Source: Alphaproteobacteria bacterium (GTDB taxonomy: Bacteria > Pseudomonadota > Alphaproteobacteria > Micropepsales > Micropepsaceae). Taken from it: a stretch of DNA of 64,000 bases. Positions 1 to 8,812 of the stretch are shown here, one piece after another. Below the pieces are notes generated by a model. That model saw only the letters and a list, made by a program, of their open reading frames with translations, ran no database searches and was not told where the DNA came from. The DNA is taken from NCBI GenBank assembly GCA_025361185.1, contig JANYAR010000048.1, positions 1 to 64,000 on the forward strand, written 5' to 3'. The position numbers and the translations under genes were made by a program. Every line of letters starts with the position of its first letter. The stretch's first letter is position 1.

Positions 1-1
1 T

Positions 2-76
2 TGGCTGGGGCGGAAGGGATCGAACCTTCGAATGCTGGAATCAAAATCCAGTGCCTTACCACTTGGCGACGCCCCA
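2..76 (-). tRNA. tRNA-Gln (anticodon TTG)
   Basis: On the minus strand the 75-nt cloverleaf begins TGGGGCG and ends CGCCCCA-G-CCA. The acceptor stem pairs fully over 7 bp, with the U1-A72 pair and G discriminator typical of tRNA-Gln. The anticodon arm is CTGGA/TCCAG around loop TTTTGAT, giving anticodon TTG (reads CAA). The T arm has GGTTCGATCC. The CCA is genomically encoded. Confidence 0.95.
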
Positions 77-243
77 ACAGGCCGGTGGGAGGCTCCGGCG
101 CGGCCCCGTATAACGCAAGGCGGGGATATGGCAAATGTCCAAAAAAACCGCTTTGGCCAAGGCCTTTGGGGCCGGTTGCGGGGGGCGGGGGGCATCGTTA
201 TAAGGGCGCCTCCCGAGGCGAGGGGTATCCCCGCGCACTGGTT

Positions 244-320
244 CGGAGAGTAGCTCAGCCTGGTAGAGCACTACGTTCGGGACGTAGGGGCCGGAGGTTC
301 GAATCCTCTCTCTCCGACCA
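244..320 (+). tRNA. tRNA-Pro (anticodon CGG)
   Basis: 77-nt cloverleaf with acceptor stem CGGAGAG/CTCTCCG, D arm AGCTCAGCCTGGTAGAGC, anticodon stem CTACG/CGTAG around loop TTCGGGA (anticodon CGG, codon CCG), T arm GGAGGTTCGAATCCTCT and encoded CCA. It lies head-to-head with tRNA-Gln, 167 bp away. No clear intrinsic terminator follows. Confidence 0.95.
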
Positions 321-352
321 ATTTTTCAAGCACTTGCGATGCTTTACATAAC

Positions 353-1813
353 TCAATCGGTTGCCGGCGCCGGAACGTCGAGAGGCGCGGCAGGGTCGAG
401 CAGGTGTAGTCCGATATCGTCGGGTCCCAAACGGCCCCCAGTGGCTGTGTTTGTCAGCACCACTACGCCGACTCCTGTCTTGGGATTGAAACCGGCAAAG
501 GTGCGAAAGCCTAGGGTGCTGCCGTTGTGCCAGATGATCTCGCCCTCAGGCCTCAAGGTGACGCTCCAACCGAGCGCGGTTTCGACGCGCGGGTTGATTG
601 CTGGGCGGCGCACGGTGCTCCACTGCGCCCGCATAGCTCGGGCGAGTGGGGTCTTACCATAACCAAGCTCCGCTCCCAGGAAGGTCAGCATGTCGTCGGC
701 CGTGGATCTTAGCCCGCCCGCGGGGTCGTAGGCCTGCGCATCGAAAGGCGGAACGGGTTTCAGTGCAGCATTGTGACCAACGGCTAGCGGGGCCCCGGCC
801 GGGGGAGCCACGGTGGTGGCTTTCATCCCAAGCGGAATAGTAATCCGGTCGCGTACCAATTGCCCGTAAGGTTCTCCGGCTTTTCGTGCCAAGAGCTGGC
901 CCAGCACAGACGTACCAAAGTTGGAATAGTCGAAGGCCGTTCCCGGACTATGGCTCAGCTTCGCCTGACCGGCGAAACGAAAGAGGCGAGCGACATCATA
1001 GTGGGCGGATGGGTGGTCCGGGTTTTTGCCCCAAAAATCATCGTCGTCCTCTGGCAGGCCGGACGTATGAGTCGATAGATCGACCAGCGTGATCTGCCGG
1101 CCGCCGCTTTGAGGAATTACAACGCCCTTGGGTGCGAAGCGGCTGGCAGGATCGTCCAGTTTGAGTTCGCCGCGAACGACGCCTTCCTCCAGCAGCAGGG
1201 AGGTGAAGACCTTTGAGATCGAACCGATCTCAAACACGGTCTTGCCGTCGAGTGGCCGATGATCGGAAGCGTCGGAGCGGCCAAAGGCGATGACCCGCCG
1301 GCCCCGGCTATCGATGACGCCGACCACCATCCCAACCCCTTGATGTTCGAGCAAGACGCGCCTGCGCAGCATCGCTTTGATCTCGGCGTCGCTGGGCGCG
1401 GGAACGCGAATGCGGACAGGCGAGAGAGCAGGCCATACCGGCGCTGCACCCGCAGGCCGCCGCTGGAACACAAGAGGCCGGACCCGCCCCCTTTGAGTCC
1501 AGCTTCCCGCCAACGCCTTGCCGTCCCGGGAGGGTTTGCCCCGGAACGTCGCGCTTATCGAAGCCGCGTTCAAAGTTGTGCGTCCGCCAGTTTCCGCGAC
1601 GGCGGCTTTCACACCACTCCAATGCTGATCAGGGCTCGTGATCGAGGCAGTACCATCTTTCGTCACCACCGAAATCCGCGCCTCACCCAGAATTCCCAGG
1701 TCCAAGGTCCCGTCCCACGTTCCGTCGATGCCGGCCGCGTGGCCAGAGGCCGCCGGCAGCAGGGCGAACAAGGGTGAAAGACAAATCCGCAGCACAAGGG
1801 CGTGGCCGGACAT
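353..1813 (-). CDS. Secreted serine beta-lactamase-like hydrolase (class C/esterase family)
   Basis: 486-aa predicted periplasmic serine hydrolase of the beta-lactamase/penicillin-binding-protein-like family (PF00144 type). After a signal peptide (about residues 1-27, ending GHA-AG) comes a roughly 100-residue beta-rich N-terminal region, then the catalytic domain. The three active-site motifs are visible: S198-I-S-K201 (SxxK), Y296-S-N298 (YxN) and H429-N-G431 (HxG). Family members include class C beta-lactamases, esterases and D-amino-acid peptidases, and the substrate cannot be told here. An ATG at 1813 with GGAGGGGAG upstream is preferred over an in-frame TTG at 1837 that lies inside that ribosome-binding site. 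Confidence 0.85.
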   Translation of the reverse strand: MSGHALVLRICLSPLFALLPAASGHAAGIDGTWDGTLDLGILGEARISVVTKDGTASITSPDQHWSGVKAAVAETGGRTTLNAASISATFRGKPSRDGKALAGSWTQRGRVRPLVFQRRPAGAAPVWPALSPVRIRVPAPSDAEIKAMLRRRVLLEHQGVGMVVGVIDSRGRRVIAFGRSDASDHRPLDGKTVFEIGSISKVFTSLLLEEGVVRGELKLDDPASRFAPKGVVIPQSGGRQITLVDLSTHTSGLPEDDDDFWGKNPDHPSAHYDVARLFRFAGQAKLSHSPGTAFDYSNFGTSVLGQLLARKAGEPYGQLVRDRITIPLGMKATTVAPPAGAPLAVGHNAALKPVPPFDAQAYDPAGGLRSTADDMLTFLGAELGYGKTPLARAMRAQWSTVRRPAINPRVETALGWSVTLRPEGEIIWHNGSTLGFRTFAGFNPKTGVGVVVLTNTATGGRLGPDDIGLHLLDPAAPLDVPAPATD

Positions 1814-1907
1814 CGTGCTGGATAGTCTCCCCTCCAATACCGCCAGGATAGCAATCAGAAACGCGGATGCTCAATGACTCAGGGCTGGCGGATACGCGCT
1901 CTTCGCT

Positions 1908-1946
1908 GCCGCTCAGAACCTATGGACCGTTCGCCTGCGGCGAACC
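1908..1946. repeat. Palindromic repeat unit A (intergenic)
   Basis: Contains CTATGGACC followed by the hairpin TTCGCC-TGC-GGCGAA and then CCGCTCC. Over about 33 nt it matches the unit ending near 8804 with one mismatch. It lies between the serine hydrolase and the MFS gene and belongs to the modular family described under findings. Confidence 0.7.
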
Positions 1947-2091
1947 GCTCCGCACGGCATTGAAATAAACAAGCCAAAACAACGCAATGTCCCGGCTCCC
2001 ACGGCCGGTCCTTATCGCTTGAGTGACGCGCGATAGGCTTTAAGCTGGTCCGTGCGTGGCAAACCGCTCACGTGGTCATGAGGGGGCTCGC

Positions 2092-3351
2092 GTGACAATC
2101 GCCGTTCGCCATCGCGTCGTCGCGGTCACCGTCGCACTTGCCGCGGTCACCTATCTCGACCGGGTCTGCATCGCCGTCCTGGCGCCCAAGATCAGCGCCG
2201 AGCTGGGATTGTCGCGCATCGAGATGGGTTATGTCTTCAGCGCCTTCGCGGTCGCCTATGCCCTGTTCGGGGTGCCCGCCGCCTGGTGGACCGATCGTGA
2301 CGGCGCGCGCCGCGTGCTGACCTGGGTGGTGCTGTGGTGGTCGGCCTTTACGATGGCCACCGCCGCCGCGTGGAATTTTGCATCCCTGCTGGTCATCCGC
2401 TTCCTGTTCGGCGTCGGTGAGGCGGGCGCCTGGCCGTCGGTGGCGCGGGTCTATTCGCGCTGGATTCCGCTGGCCGAGCGCGGACGGATCCAGGGAATCT
2501 TCTTCGCCGGCGCCCATCTGTCGGGCGGGCTGACGCCGCTCGCGGTCGCCGCCATCGCTGGAAGGCTGGAATGGCGCGCGATCTTCGTGTTTTTCGGGTT
2601 GATCGGCATGCTTTGGACGGTGGGATGGTATGCCTGGTTCCGCGACGAGCCGCGCGAGCATCCGGCCGTGCCGGCGGACGAGCGCGACCATATCGAGGCG
2701 ACGCGCGGGCTGCCTGCCGCCCAGGACCATATCCCGGGCAGCTGGACTTCGGTGTTTAAGACGGCGACGGTGGCCCCGCTCTGCGTCCAGGCCTTCGCCA
2801 ACAGCTATGGCTTTTATTTCTTCATCACCTGGCTGCCGACCTATCTGGCGCAGGCGCGCGGCATGACGGGGGCGCAGCTGGCGATCTTTTCCGGCCTGCC
2901 GCTGATGCTGAGTTTTGTCGCGGACCTGACCGGTGGCGAGGGCTCGGACAGGCTTTCCCGCCGGATCTCGCTGCGCGCCGCGCGGCGGGCCTTCGGCGTC
3001 GGCGGCTACGCCCTGGCCGCGCTGGCGATTTTCCTGGCCACGCAAGTGGGCAGCGGCTTTGCGGCGGGCTTTTTGATCGCCATCGGCGGCGCGCTATCGA
3101 TGCTGACCTTGGCGCCTGCCTGGGCCACCGCGGTAGATGTCGGCGGCCGCCATGCCGGCGTGACGGCCGGGGTGATGAACACGGTGGGCCAGTTCGGCGG
3201 CATCGTCAGTCCGCTGGTGCTGGCCTATCTGGTCGATGCCACCAACAACTGGAATATCCCGCTGATGGTGCTGGCGGGGATCTATGCCATGGCCGGGGTG
3301 GCATGGCTGATGATCGATCCGGCTCAGCGGGTCGAACGCACGGCTCATTAG
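2092..3351 (+). CDS. MFS transporter, anion:cation symporter (ACS)-like
   Basis: 419-aa inner-membrane protein with about 12 hydrophobic segments. The N-terminal helix carries VTYLDRVCIAVLAPKI and the loop after helix 2 WWTDRDGARR, the conserved layout of the ACS branch of the major facilitator superfamily, which imports organic acids such as hexuronates, galactonate or phthalate with protons. The GTG at 2092 is chosen because AGGGGG lies 5 nt upstream and the protein then starts right before the first transmembrane helix; an in-frame GTG at 2056 would add 12 polar residues. Substrate unknown. No catabolic partner is adjacent. Confidence 0.82.
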   Translation: MTIAVRHRVVAVTVALAAVTYLDRVCIAVLAPKISAELGLSRIEMGYVFSAFAVAYALFGVPAAWWTDRDGARRVLTWVVLWWSAFTMATAAAWNFASLLVIRFLFGVGEAGAWPSVARVYSRWIPLAERGRIQGIFFAGAHLSGGLTPLAVAAIAGRLEWRAIFVFFGLIGMLWTVGWYAWFRDEPREHPAVPADERDHIEATRGLPAAQDHIPGSWTSVFKTATVAPLCVQAFANSYGFYFFITWLPTYLAQARGMTGAQLAIFSGLPLMLSFVADLTGGEGSDRLSRRISLRAARRAFGVGGYALAALAIFLATQVGSGFAAGFLIAIGGALSMLTLAPAWATAVDVGGRHAGVTAGVMNTVGQFGGIVSPLVLAYLVDATNNWNIPLMVLAGIYAMAGVAWLMIDPAQRVERTAH

Positions 3352-3384
3352 ATGCCGGTTGACGGCGATCTGGCGCCGAAATGA

Positions 3385-3475
3385 CCTGAGGGCTCGCCCC
3401 GGCCGCTCGCCCAAGCTCGCGGCGTTCGCCGGGCAAAACGGTCCACAGGACCGTTTTGTAAGGCCCGGCTCACCC
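3385..3475. repeat. Palindromic repeat unit B / possible bidirectional terminator
   Basis: Contains a perfect 11-bp stem, CAAAACGGTCC (3434-3444) and its complement (3448-3458) around loop ACA, flanked by GCTCGCCCAA... and ...CGGCTCAC modules also found in units C and D. It occupies nearly the whole gap between convergent genes, so it may also end transcription on both strands. Confidence 0.75.
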
Positions 3476-4660
3476 TCAGCGCACCGACTGGTAGCCACCC
3501 CGTACGCCGCGCGGCGACAAGACAAACTGTCCGACACTGATGTGGCGGCAGCGGAATGCTCCGGCGCTTTGGAGCAGATAATAGTGCCACATCCGGCAGA
3601 ACCGCTCACCATGCTTGCGGGCCATCTCTTCCCTGTTGGTTTGGAACTTCTCATGCCAGGCCATCAGGGTCTTGTCGTAGAAAACGCCGAAATTGTGCAC
3701 GTCTTCCACCACGAACAGACCCTCGACGGCGGTGGTGATCTGGCCCACGGACGGCAGATCGCCATTGGGGAAAATATATTTGTCCTGCCAGGCGTCGATC
3801 GTGGGATAGCGTTCATTTTCCCAGATCGTGTGCAGAAGAAACAGGCCGTCGTCTTTCATATAGCGGCGCGCGCATTCGAAATAGGTCCGATAATTTTTCG
3901 AACCCACATGCTCGAACATGCCCATGGAAACGAGATGGTTGGCCTTTGGCCCGGCATATTTGCGATAGTCCTGCAACACCGGATGTGCCGCCAGGCCCGC
4001 ATAGCGCTTCTTGGTGTAATCGACCTGCACCGGCGAAACCGTGACGCCGTAGCATTCCGCAGCATAGCGTTCCGCGGCATAGCCGATGAACGATCCCCAG
4101 CCGCAGCCGATGTCCAGAACAATGTCCCGTTCTTTCAGGCCGATCTTGCGGCAGACAAGATCGAGCTTGGCGTCCTGGGCATCGTCCAGGGTGGTGGCGT
4201 TCGCCCAATAGCCGCAGCTTCCCGTCAAGCGCCGGTCGAACGTCGCCTCGAATATGTCGACGGGCAGGTCATAGTGAACGTCGGCCGCTTGGGTGGCGCG
4301 GCTGACGGTCTGGCGGTTCTGCAGGCGCGACACCAGGATCAGAAGGGCCAGCGGCAGGGTGAGGCCCAAGGTTGCGCCCAGACTGTTGGCGATCACGCGA
4401 TCGAAAAACTGGTCGAGCGCTTCGCAGTCCCAATCCCCGTCCATATAGGACTCGCCCAAGGCGAGCGATCCCCCGGCCAGCAAGCGGCGATAAAACCGGT
4501 CGCGGTGAACCTTGATATCCCAGGGCCTGGAACCGCCAATCGCAATGTCGGCGCGTTGAAACAGGTCGGCAACCCGCTGAGACCGGCTAAAACCGCGCCG
4601 CCATCGGGAAAATGGCAGCGTGGGCTGGGTCAAACTGTCAGCGGAAACTCGGTCTGTCAT
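3476..4660 (-). CDS. cfa: Cyclopropane-fatty-acyl-phospholipid synthase
   Basis: 394-aa SAM-dependent enzyme that methylenates cis double bonds of membrane phospholipid acyl chains to give cyclopropane fatty acids; acts at the cytoplasmic membrane face. Seen: DIGCGWGSF (SAM motif I), SCGYW holding the conserved cysteine of the Cfa family, FEHVG, HTIWE and a DKYIFPNGDLPS segment that matches the E. coli enzyme closely. Length is close to E. coli Cfa (382 aa). ATG 4660, with GGAG about 10 nt upstream, is preferred over ATG 4708. Often induced in stationary phase or acid stress; no regulatory site was identified. Confidence 0.93.
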   Translation of the reverse strand: MTDRVSADSLTQPTLPFSRWRRGFSRSQRVADLFQRADIAIGGSRPWDIKVHRDRFYRRLLAGGSLALGESYMDGDWDCEALDQFFDRVIANSLGATLGLTLPLALLILVSRLQNRQTVSRATQAADVHYDLPVDIFEATFDRRLTGSCGYWANATTLDDAQDAKLDLVCRKIGLKERDIVLDIGCGWGSFIGYAAERYAAECYGVTVSPVQVDYTKKRYAGLAAHPVLQDYRKYAGPKANHLVSMGMFEHVGSKNYRTYFECARRYMKDDGLFLLHTIWENERYPTIDAWQDKYIFPNGDLPSVGQITTAVEGLFVVEDVHNFGVFYDKTLMAWHEKFQTNREEMARKHGERFCRMWHYYLLQSAGAFRCRHISVGQFVLSPRGVRGGYQSVR

Positions 4661-4724
4661 GGAATCGCAGCTCCATTGGGGGGCCTTGCCGGCGCCGAAC
4701 CGTAGCATGGTTTGCGCGGCGGGA

Positions 4725-4810
4725 GTCCCGGCCCTTCGCTGCGCTCAGGGCGTTCGCCGCGCGAAACGGTCCACTGGACCGTTTCGTAAGACGCGGCTCA
4801 CCCAAGCGCG
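4725..4810. repeat. Palindromic repeat unit C
   Basis: Same module order as unit B. The stem is CGAAACGGTCC (4762-4772) pairing with 4776-4786 around ACT. Relative to unit B the second base pair has changed from A-T to G-C on both arms, a compensatory change. It is followed by GTAAGACGCGGCTCACCC. It lies between cfa and the spermidine-synthase-like gene. Confidence 0.75.
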
Positions 4811-4815
4811 TGGTT

Positions 4816-6996
4816 TCACCACCTGACGGCGCGGAAAATATTTGAGAAATCGTCAGTCCAAGGCTCGCCGCCAGCGGCTGACCCCAGCGCCTGCCAGCGC
4901 TTTTCGGGCGCCAGGAAACCAAGATCCGCGCCATTGGCCGCGATCAGCATCCATTCCGATCCCGATGCACCCTGGGCGCTTTGCGCCGGCGAGGGATAGA
5001 ATAATTGATGCTGACCCGCCGCGCCCACACTCTTGACGACCGCGGTCAGGACGGGGGCAAGATCGAGATATTCATTGCTGACGTGAAACAGGATGATGCC
5101 GTGCGGCTTCAATTTCCGCAGGTACAGGGCCACCGCTTCCTTCGTCAGAAGATGCATGGGGATCGAGTCTGAACTGAACGCATCGATGATGATAAGATCG
5201 TAGCGCCGGTCCGGCTCGGCCTTGAGGGACAGCCTGCCGTCGCCCAGCACGATGCGCGTGCCGCTGCCGCAATCTTCAAGATAGTGGAAGTAGCGCGTGT
5301 CGCGCGCGATGCGCTCCACCGCGCCGTCGATCTCGAAGAATGTCCAGGCCTCGCCGGGTTTGCGGTAACAGGCGAGCGCGCCCGTACCAAGACCTATGAC
5401 TGCCACGTCTTGCCGGATGCCGGCCAGAGCCCGCATCTGGCCGACCGGCCCCGACCGCGCGTAATAAGCCAGCGGCTCTTTTCGCCGCCCGGCATCGGTG
5501 AACTCATTGCCATGCATCGTCGTGCCGTGAATCAAGGTGACCTTGCGGCCATTGTCGATCAGCTTGACCTTGTTGATGCCAAAGAAGTTTCGTTCTGTAT
5601 GCAGCACGTCGACCGAACCTTGCACCAGAACCACCGCGCCGATCACCGCCGCGACGCCGAAAGCAAAGCGGAACGGGCGGCTGGAAAAGCTGTAGAGAGC
5701 CACCGCGCAGGGCAGGAGAATGGCGATGCGCCCGATCAAGCTGAGCGCACCGGCATCCACGGAGCGGTAGGCCGCCGCTGCCACGAGCAGGCCAAGCCCA
5801 ATCGGATACAAAACATCGCGCCGGTTGAGCGACTTTGGCTCGCCGTCAACAAGACCGCGCAATGCGCAGGCGCCAACCAGCGCCAGGTAATATTCGGTAT
5901 CGGACGAGAAGATCACCGGCGCGATAAGCGCGTTGAAAATGCCGCCGGCAGCCCCGCCGATCGACATGCAGAAGTAGAAGGTGGTGAGCCCTCCAACGTC
6001 CGGGCGGCGCTTGGCCAATTCGGTGTGGCAAACCACAGAAGTGACAAAGAATGTCAACAGGTGGGCGCTGGCCACCATGAGGACCGAGCCGCCCCGGCTG
6101 AAGATCAGCACCAGCAACACCATGATCGACACGACAAGAATGCCGGCGGCCTGCGCTTTCAGCGTCCACTTCGGAGCAAACAGCGAATGGCGGGAAAAGG
6201 CGATGATGAATGACAGCAAATACAAAGCGAGCGGCACCACCCAGAAGAGCGGCGCGGAGGCAATGTCAGTCGTAATATAGGTGGTGACGCCCAGCAGCAG
6301 GCTCGATGGGATGAAGGCCAGTGCGATCCAGATCAGGCGTTGACGCCAGCTGACCCCTGCTCTTCCGGCCACGCTTTCACGCACCGGTGCCGCGCGCCCG
6401 CCCGTCCGCGACAGAAATATTGCGGTGACGATCAACAGCACGAACAGACCGCCATAGCCAAAAGTCCAGGCGCCCGCCTGATGGGCCAAGGTCATTTTCG
6501 GTTCCAGCCAGACGGGAAACATCAGCAGCGCCAGCAGGCTGCCGCAATTGCTGGCGGCATACAGAAAATAAGGATCGCCGCTGAGCCGATGCCGGCTTCG
6601 CCCGAACCAGGTCTGCAAAAGAGGCGCGGACGCCGACAGGGCAAAAAAAGGCCAGCCCACCGACACCGCGAGAAGCCAGACAAGCCAGGGGATAGGAGAA
6701 ACACCGGTGGGCGGCGGCATTGTGTGCGAAACCGCGAAGGGCAGAAACAACAGCCCGCCCGCGACAACCGCGCCATGGATCAACAGCTGCGAACGCAGAT
6801 TGCCTATACGACTGGTCAGCAGATGAGCGTAGCCGTACCCGGCCAACAACATGACCTGGAAGAACATCATCGCCGTATTCCAAACGGACGGCGATCCGCC
6901 GAGAAGCGGCAAGACCATTTTCGAAAATAGCGGCTGCACCCAGAAAAGCAGGAAGGCGCTTAGAAAGATCGCGCTGGCAAAAATGCCGATCGGCAT
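4816..6996 (-). CDS. Membrane-fused spermidine-synthase-like protein
   Basis: 726 aa. The N-terminal ~440 residues form about 12-14 hydrophobic helices (starting IFASAIFLSAFLLFWVQPLF). The C-terminal ~230 residues are a class I SAM-fold domain of the spermidine synthase type: GLGTGALAC (nucleotide loop), FFEID, LGDGRLSL, DLIIIDAFSSDSIP and a terminal WTDDFSN. This is the fused MFS/spermidine synthase-like family, widespread in proteobacteria and without settled function. Polyamine synthesis is not shown: the aminopropyltransferase product is only inferred from fold. Start is the ATG at 6996; its ribosome-binding site is weak. Confidence 0.82.
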   Translation of the reverse strand: MPIGIFASAIFLSAFLLFWVQPLFSKMVLPLLGGSPSVWNTAMMFFQVMLLAGYGYAHLLTSRIGNLRSQLLIHGAVVAGGLLFLPFAVSHTMPPPTGVSPIPWLVWLLAVSVGWPFFALSASAPLLQTWFGRSRHRLSGDPYFLYAASNCGSLLALLMFPVWLEPKMTLAHQAGAWTFGYGGLFVLLIVTAIFLSRTGGRAAPVRESVAGRAGVSWRQRLIWIALAFIPSSLLLGVTTYITTDIASAPLFWVVPLALYLLSFIIAFSRHSLFAPKWTLKAQAAGILVVSIMVLLVLIFSRGGSVLMVASAHLLTFFVTSVVCHTELAKRRPDVGGLTTFYFCMSIGGAAGGIFNALIAPVIFSSDTEYYLALVGACALRGLVDGEPKSLNRRDVLYPIGLGLLVAAAAYRSVDAGALSLIGRIAILLPCAVALYSFSSRPFRFAFGVAAVIGAVVLVQGSVDVLHTERNFFGINKVKLIDNGRKVTLIHGTTMHGNEFTDAGRRKEPLAYYARSGPVGQMRALAGIRQDVAVIGLGTGALACYRKPGEAWTFFEIDGAVERIARDTRYFHYLEDCGSGTRIVLGDGRLSLKAEPDRRYDLIIIDAFSSDSIPMHLLTKEAVALYLRKLKPHGIILFHVSNEYLDLAPVLTAVVKSVGAAGQHQLFYPSPAQSAQGASGSEWMLIAANGADLGFLAPEKRWQALGSAAGGEPWTDDFSNIFRAVRW

Positions 6997-7164
6997 AAGG
7001 ATATCCGCCCTAAGAGCGCCCGCCCGAGCGCAACGGCGCCTGCGGCGGAGCGATGGCAGGTGAACCTAATGGGCAAATATTAAGATCGTTTTCCGGCGTT
7101 ACGGTCTGGCTATACTATTGAAAACAAAGGGCTTTATAAGCGCCGCCGGGTTGCTCCAGTGGCT

Positions 7165-7215
7165 TTCGCAGGTCCGCTGGTCCTGCTCACATGCTTCGCA
7201 TGCCGCGGCTCACTT
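7165..7215. repeat. Palindromic repeat unit D (degenerate)
   Basis: GCAGGTCC-GCT-GGTCCTGC (imperfect stem with one mismatch) followed by a second hairpin CATGC-TTC-GCATG (7190-7202) and then CCGCGGCTCAC, the 3' module seen in unit C. It lies upstream of the M20 peptidase gene. Confidence 0.55.
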
Positions 7216-7276
7216 TTCTCCTTTCACAAATGGACCTGAGCGATAGGCTGTCCTGCGGGAAATTGGGGGACATGCC

Positions 7277-8683
7277 ATGCGGACACTGATTGGCGCGGCG
7301 CTGGCCGCATCTTTGGCCTTGCCGGCGACGGCGCAAACCTTGCGCCCAGATCAAGTGCGCTTCCGCGCCCTCTACAAGGAACTGGTGGAAACCAACACCA
7401 CGCTGTCGTCGGGCGACTGCACCCTGGCGGCGCAAAAGATGGCGGCGCATCTGAAGGCCGCCGGTTATCCCGACAGCGCCCTGCACATCTACACCGCGCC
7501 CGGCCATCCCAAGGAGGGCGGGCTGGTGGCGGTGCTGCCCGGCAGCGACCCGCATGCCAAGGCGATCCTGCTCTTGGGCCATGTCGATGTGGTGGAAGCC
7601 AGGCGCGCGGACTGGACGCGCGATCCCTTCACCCTGATCGAAGAAGGCGGCTATTTCTATGGCCGCGGCACCTCCGATATGAAGGCGCAAGTGGCGGCGT
7701 GGGTCGACACCTTGATCCGCCTGAAAGAGGAAGGCTTCAAAAACCGCCGCGCCATCAAGATGGCGCTGACCTGCGGCGAGGAAACCTCCACCGCCTTCAA
7801 TGGCGCGAGCTGGCTGGCCGGCCATGAACGCGCGCTGATCGACGCCGAATTCGCGCTGAACGAAGGCGGCGCCGGGCGGCTGGACGCCAAGGGCAAGCCA
7901 CTGGCCCTCACCATCCAGGCGGGCGAGAAATTCCCCCAGAATTATCAGCTGGAAGTGACCAATCCCGGCGGTCATTCCTCGCGGCCCGTGCCCAACAATG
8001 CCATCTATCACCTGGCCGCCGGGCTGACCAAGATCAGTGCCTATGAATTTCCCATCCAGACCAATGACGCCACCATCCAGTTTTTCACCAAGATGGCGCC
8101 GCAGGTGGGCGGCGAGATGGGCGCGGCGATGGCCGCCTTCGCCAAGAACCAAGCGGACCGGCACGCCATTTCCGTACTGTCCAGCGATCCCGGCTATAAT
8201 GGCATCCTGCACACCACCTGCATTCCCACGTTGCTGAGCGCCGGCCATGCCAACAACGCCCTGCCCCAGCGCGCTGACGCCAACATCAACTGCCGCATCT
8301 TTCCCGGCACCACGGTGGAACAGGTGCGCGATACGCTGATCCGTGTGGTGGCCGATCCCCAGATCAAGGTGACGGCAACCGACAAGAGAAGCGAAGTGAC
8401 CAAGGTGCCGCCGCCGCTGACGCCGCAGATTCTGACGCCGGTGCAAAATGTCGCCGCCAAGATCTGGCCGGGCACACCGATCGTGCCGCTGATGGCGGCG
8501 GGCGCCACCGACGCCGCGTTCCTGATTCCGGTCGGCATTCCCACCTATGGCCTGTCGGGCATGTTCGGCGATCCCGACGGCAATGGCGTGCATGGCTTGA
8601 ACGAACGCCTGCGCGTCGGGTCGGTCTATGATGGCCGCGATTTCCTTTATGAGGTGGTCAAGATTTACGCCAACGCGAAATAA
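7277..8683 (+). CDS. Secreted M20-family zinc peptidase
   Basis: 468-aa predicted exported metallopeptidase/amidohydrolase. Signal peptide at residues 1-20 (PATAQ). M20 metal-ligand motifs: LLGHVDVV (H102, D104), GRGTSDMK (D134), CGEET (E168, E169) and a dimerisation-domain GGHSSRP; the late histidine is likely in DGNGVHGLNE. Family members hydrolyse peptides, N-acyl amino acids or carbamoyl bonds, and the substrate is not evident. The ATG has GGGGGA 6 nt upstream. The gene stands alone, with repeat unit D upstream and unit E downstream. Confidence 0.87.
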   Translation: MRTLIGAALAASLALPATAQTLRPDQVRFRALYKELVETNTTLSSGDCTLAAQKMAAHLKAAGYPDSALHIYTAPGHPKEGGLVAVLPGSDPHAKAILLLGHVDVVEARRADWTRDPFTLIEEGGYFYGRGTSDMKAQVAAWVDTLIRLKEEGFKNRRAIKMALTCGEETSTAFNGASWLAGHERALIDAEFALNEGGAGRLDAKGKPLALTIQAGEKFPQNYQLEVTNPGGHSSRPVPNNAIYHLAAGLTKISAYEFPIQTNDATIQFFTKMAPQVGGEMGAAMAAFAKNQADRHAISVLSSDPGYNGILHTTCIPTLLSAGHANNALPQRADANINCRIFPGTTVEQVRDTLIRVVADPQIKVTATDKRSEVTKVPPPLTPQILTPVQNVAAKIWPGTPIVPLMAAGATDAAFLIPVGIPTYGLSGMFGDPDGNGVHGLNERLRVGSVYDGRDFLYEVVKIYANAK

Positions 8684-8694
8684 TCCCATTGCCG

Positions 8695-8812
8695 CTCGCC
8701 CAAACCGTCCGCACGCTGTCGCTACGGACCGCTCGTCGCTCGAAAAGGTCCGCTGGACGTCCATACGCTGTCGCTATGGACCATTCGCCTGCGGCGAACC
8801 GCTCCTCTCAAT
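8695..8812. repeat. Palindromic repeat unit E (tandem double unit)
   Basis: Two tandem hairpins share the identical loop CGCTGTCGC: arms GTCCG/CGGAC (8707-8711 and 8725-8729) and GTCCATA/TATGGAC (8759-8765 and 8775-8781). A third hairpin TTCGCC-TGC-GGCGAA follows (8784-8798), then CCGCTCC. It lies between the convergent M20 and NDH-2 genes. Confidence 0.75.

Noticed and set aside
1-351. Open frame across both tRNA genes
   Set aside because: It overlaps two complete tRNAs and has no protein-like pattern.
7187-8764. A 525-codon minus-strand frame opposite the M20 peptidase
   Set aside because: Antisense shadow: Gly/His/Arg-rich, while the plus strand carries all M20 metal-ligand motifs.
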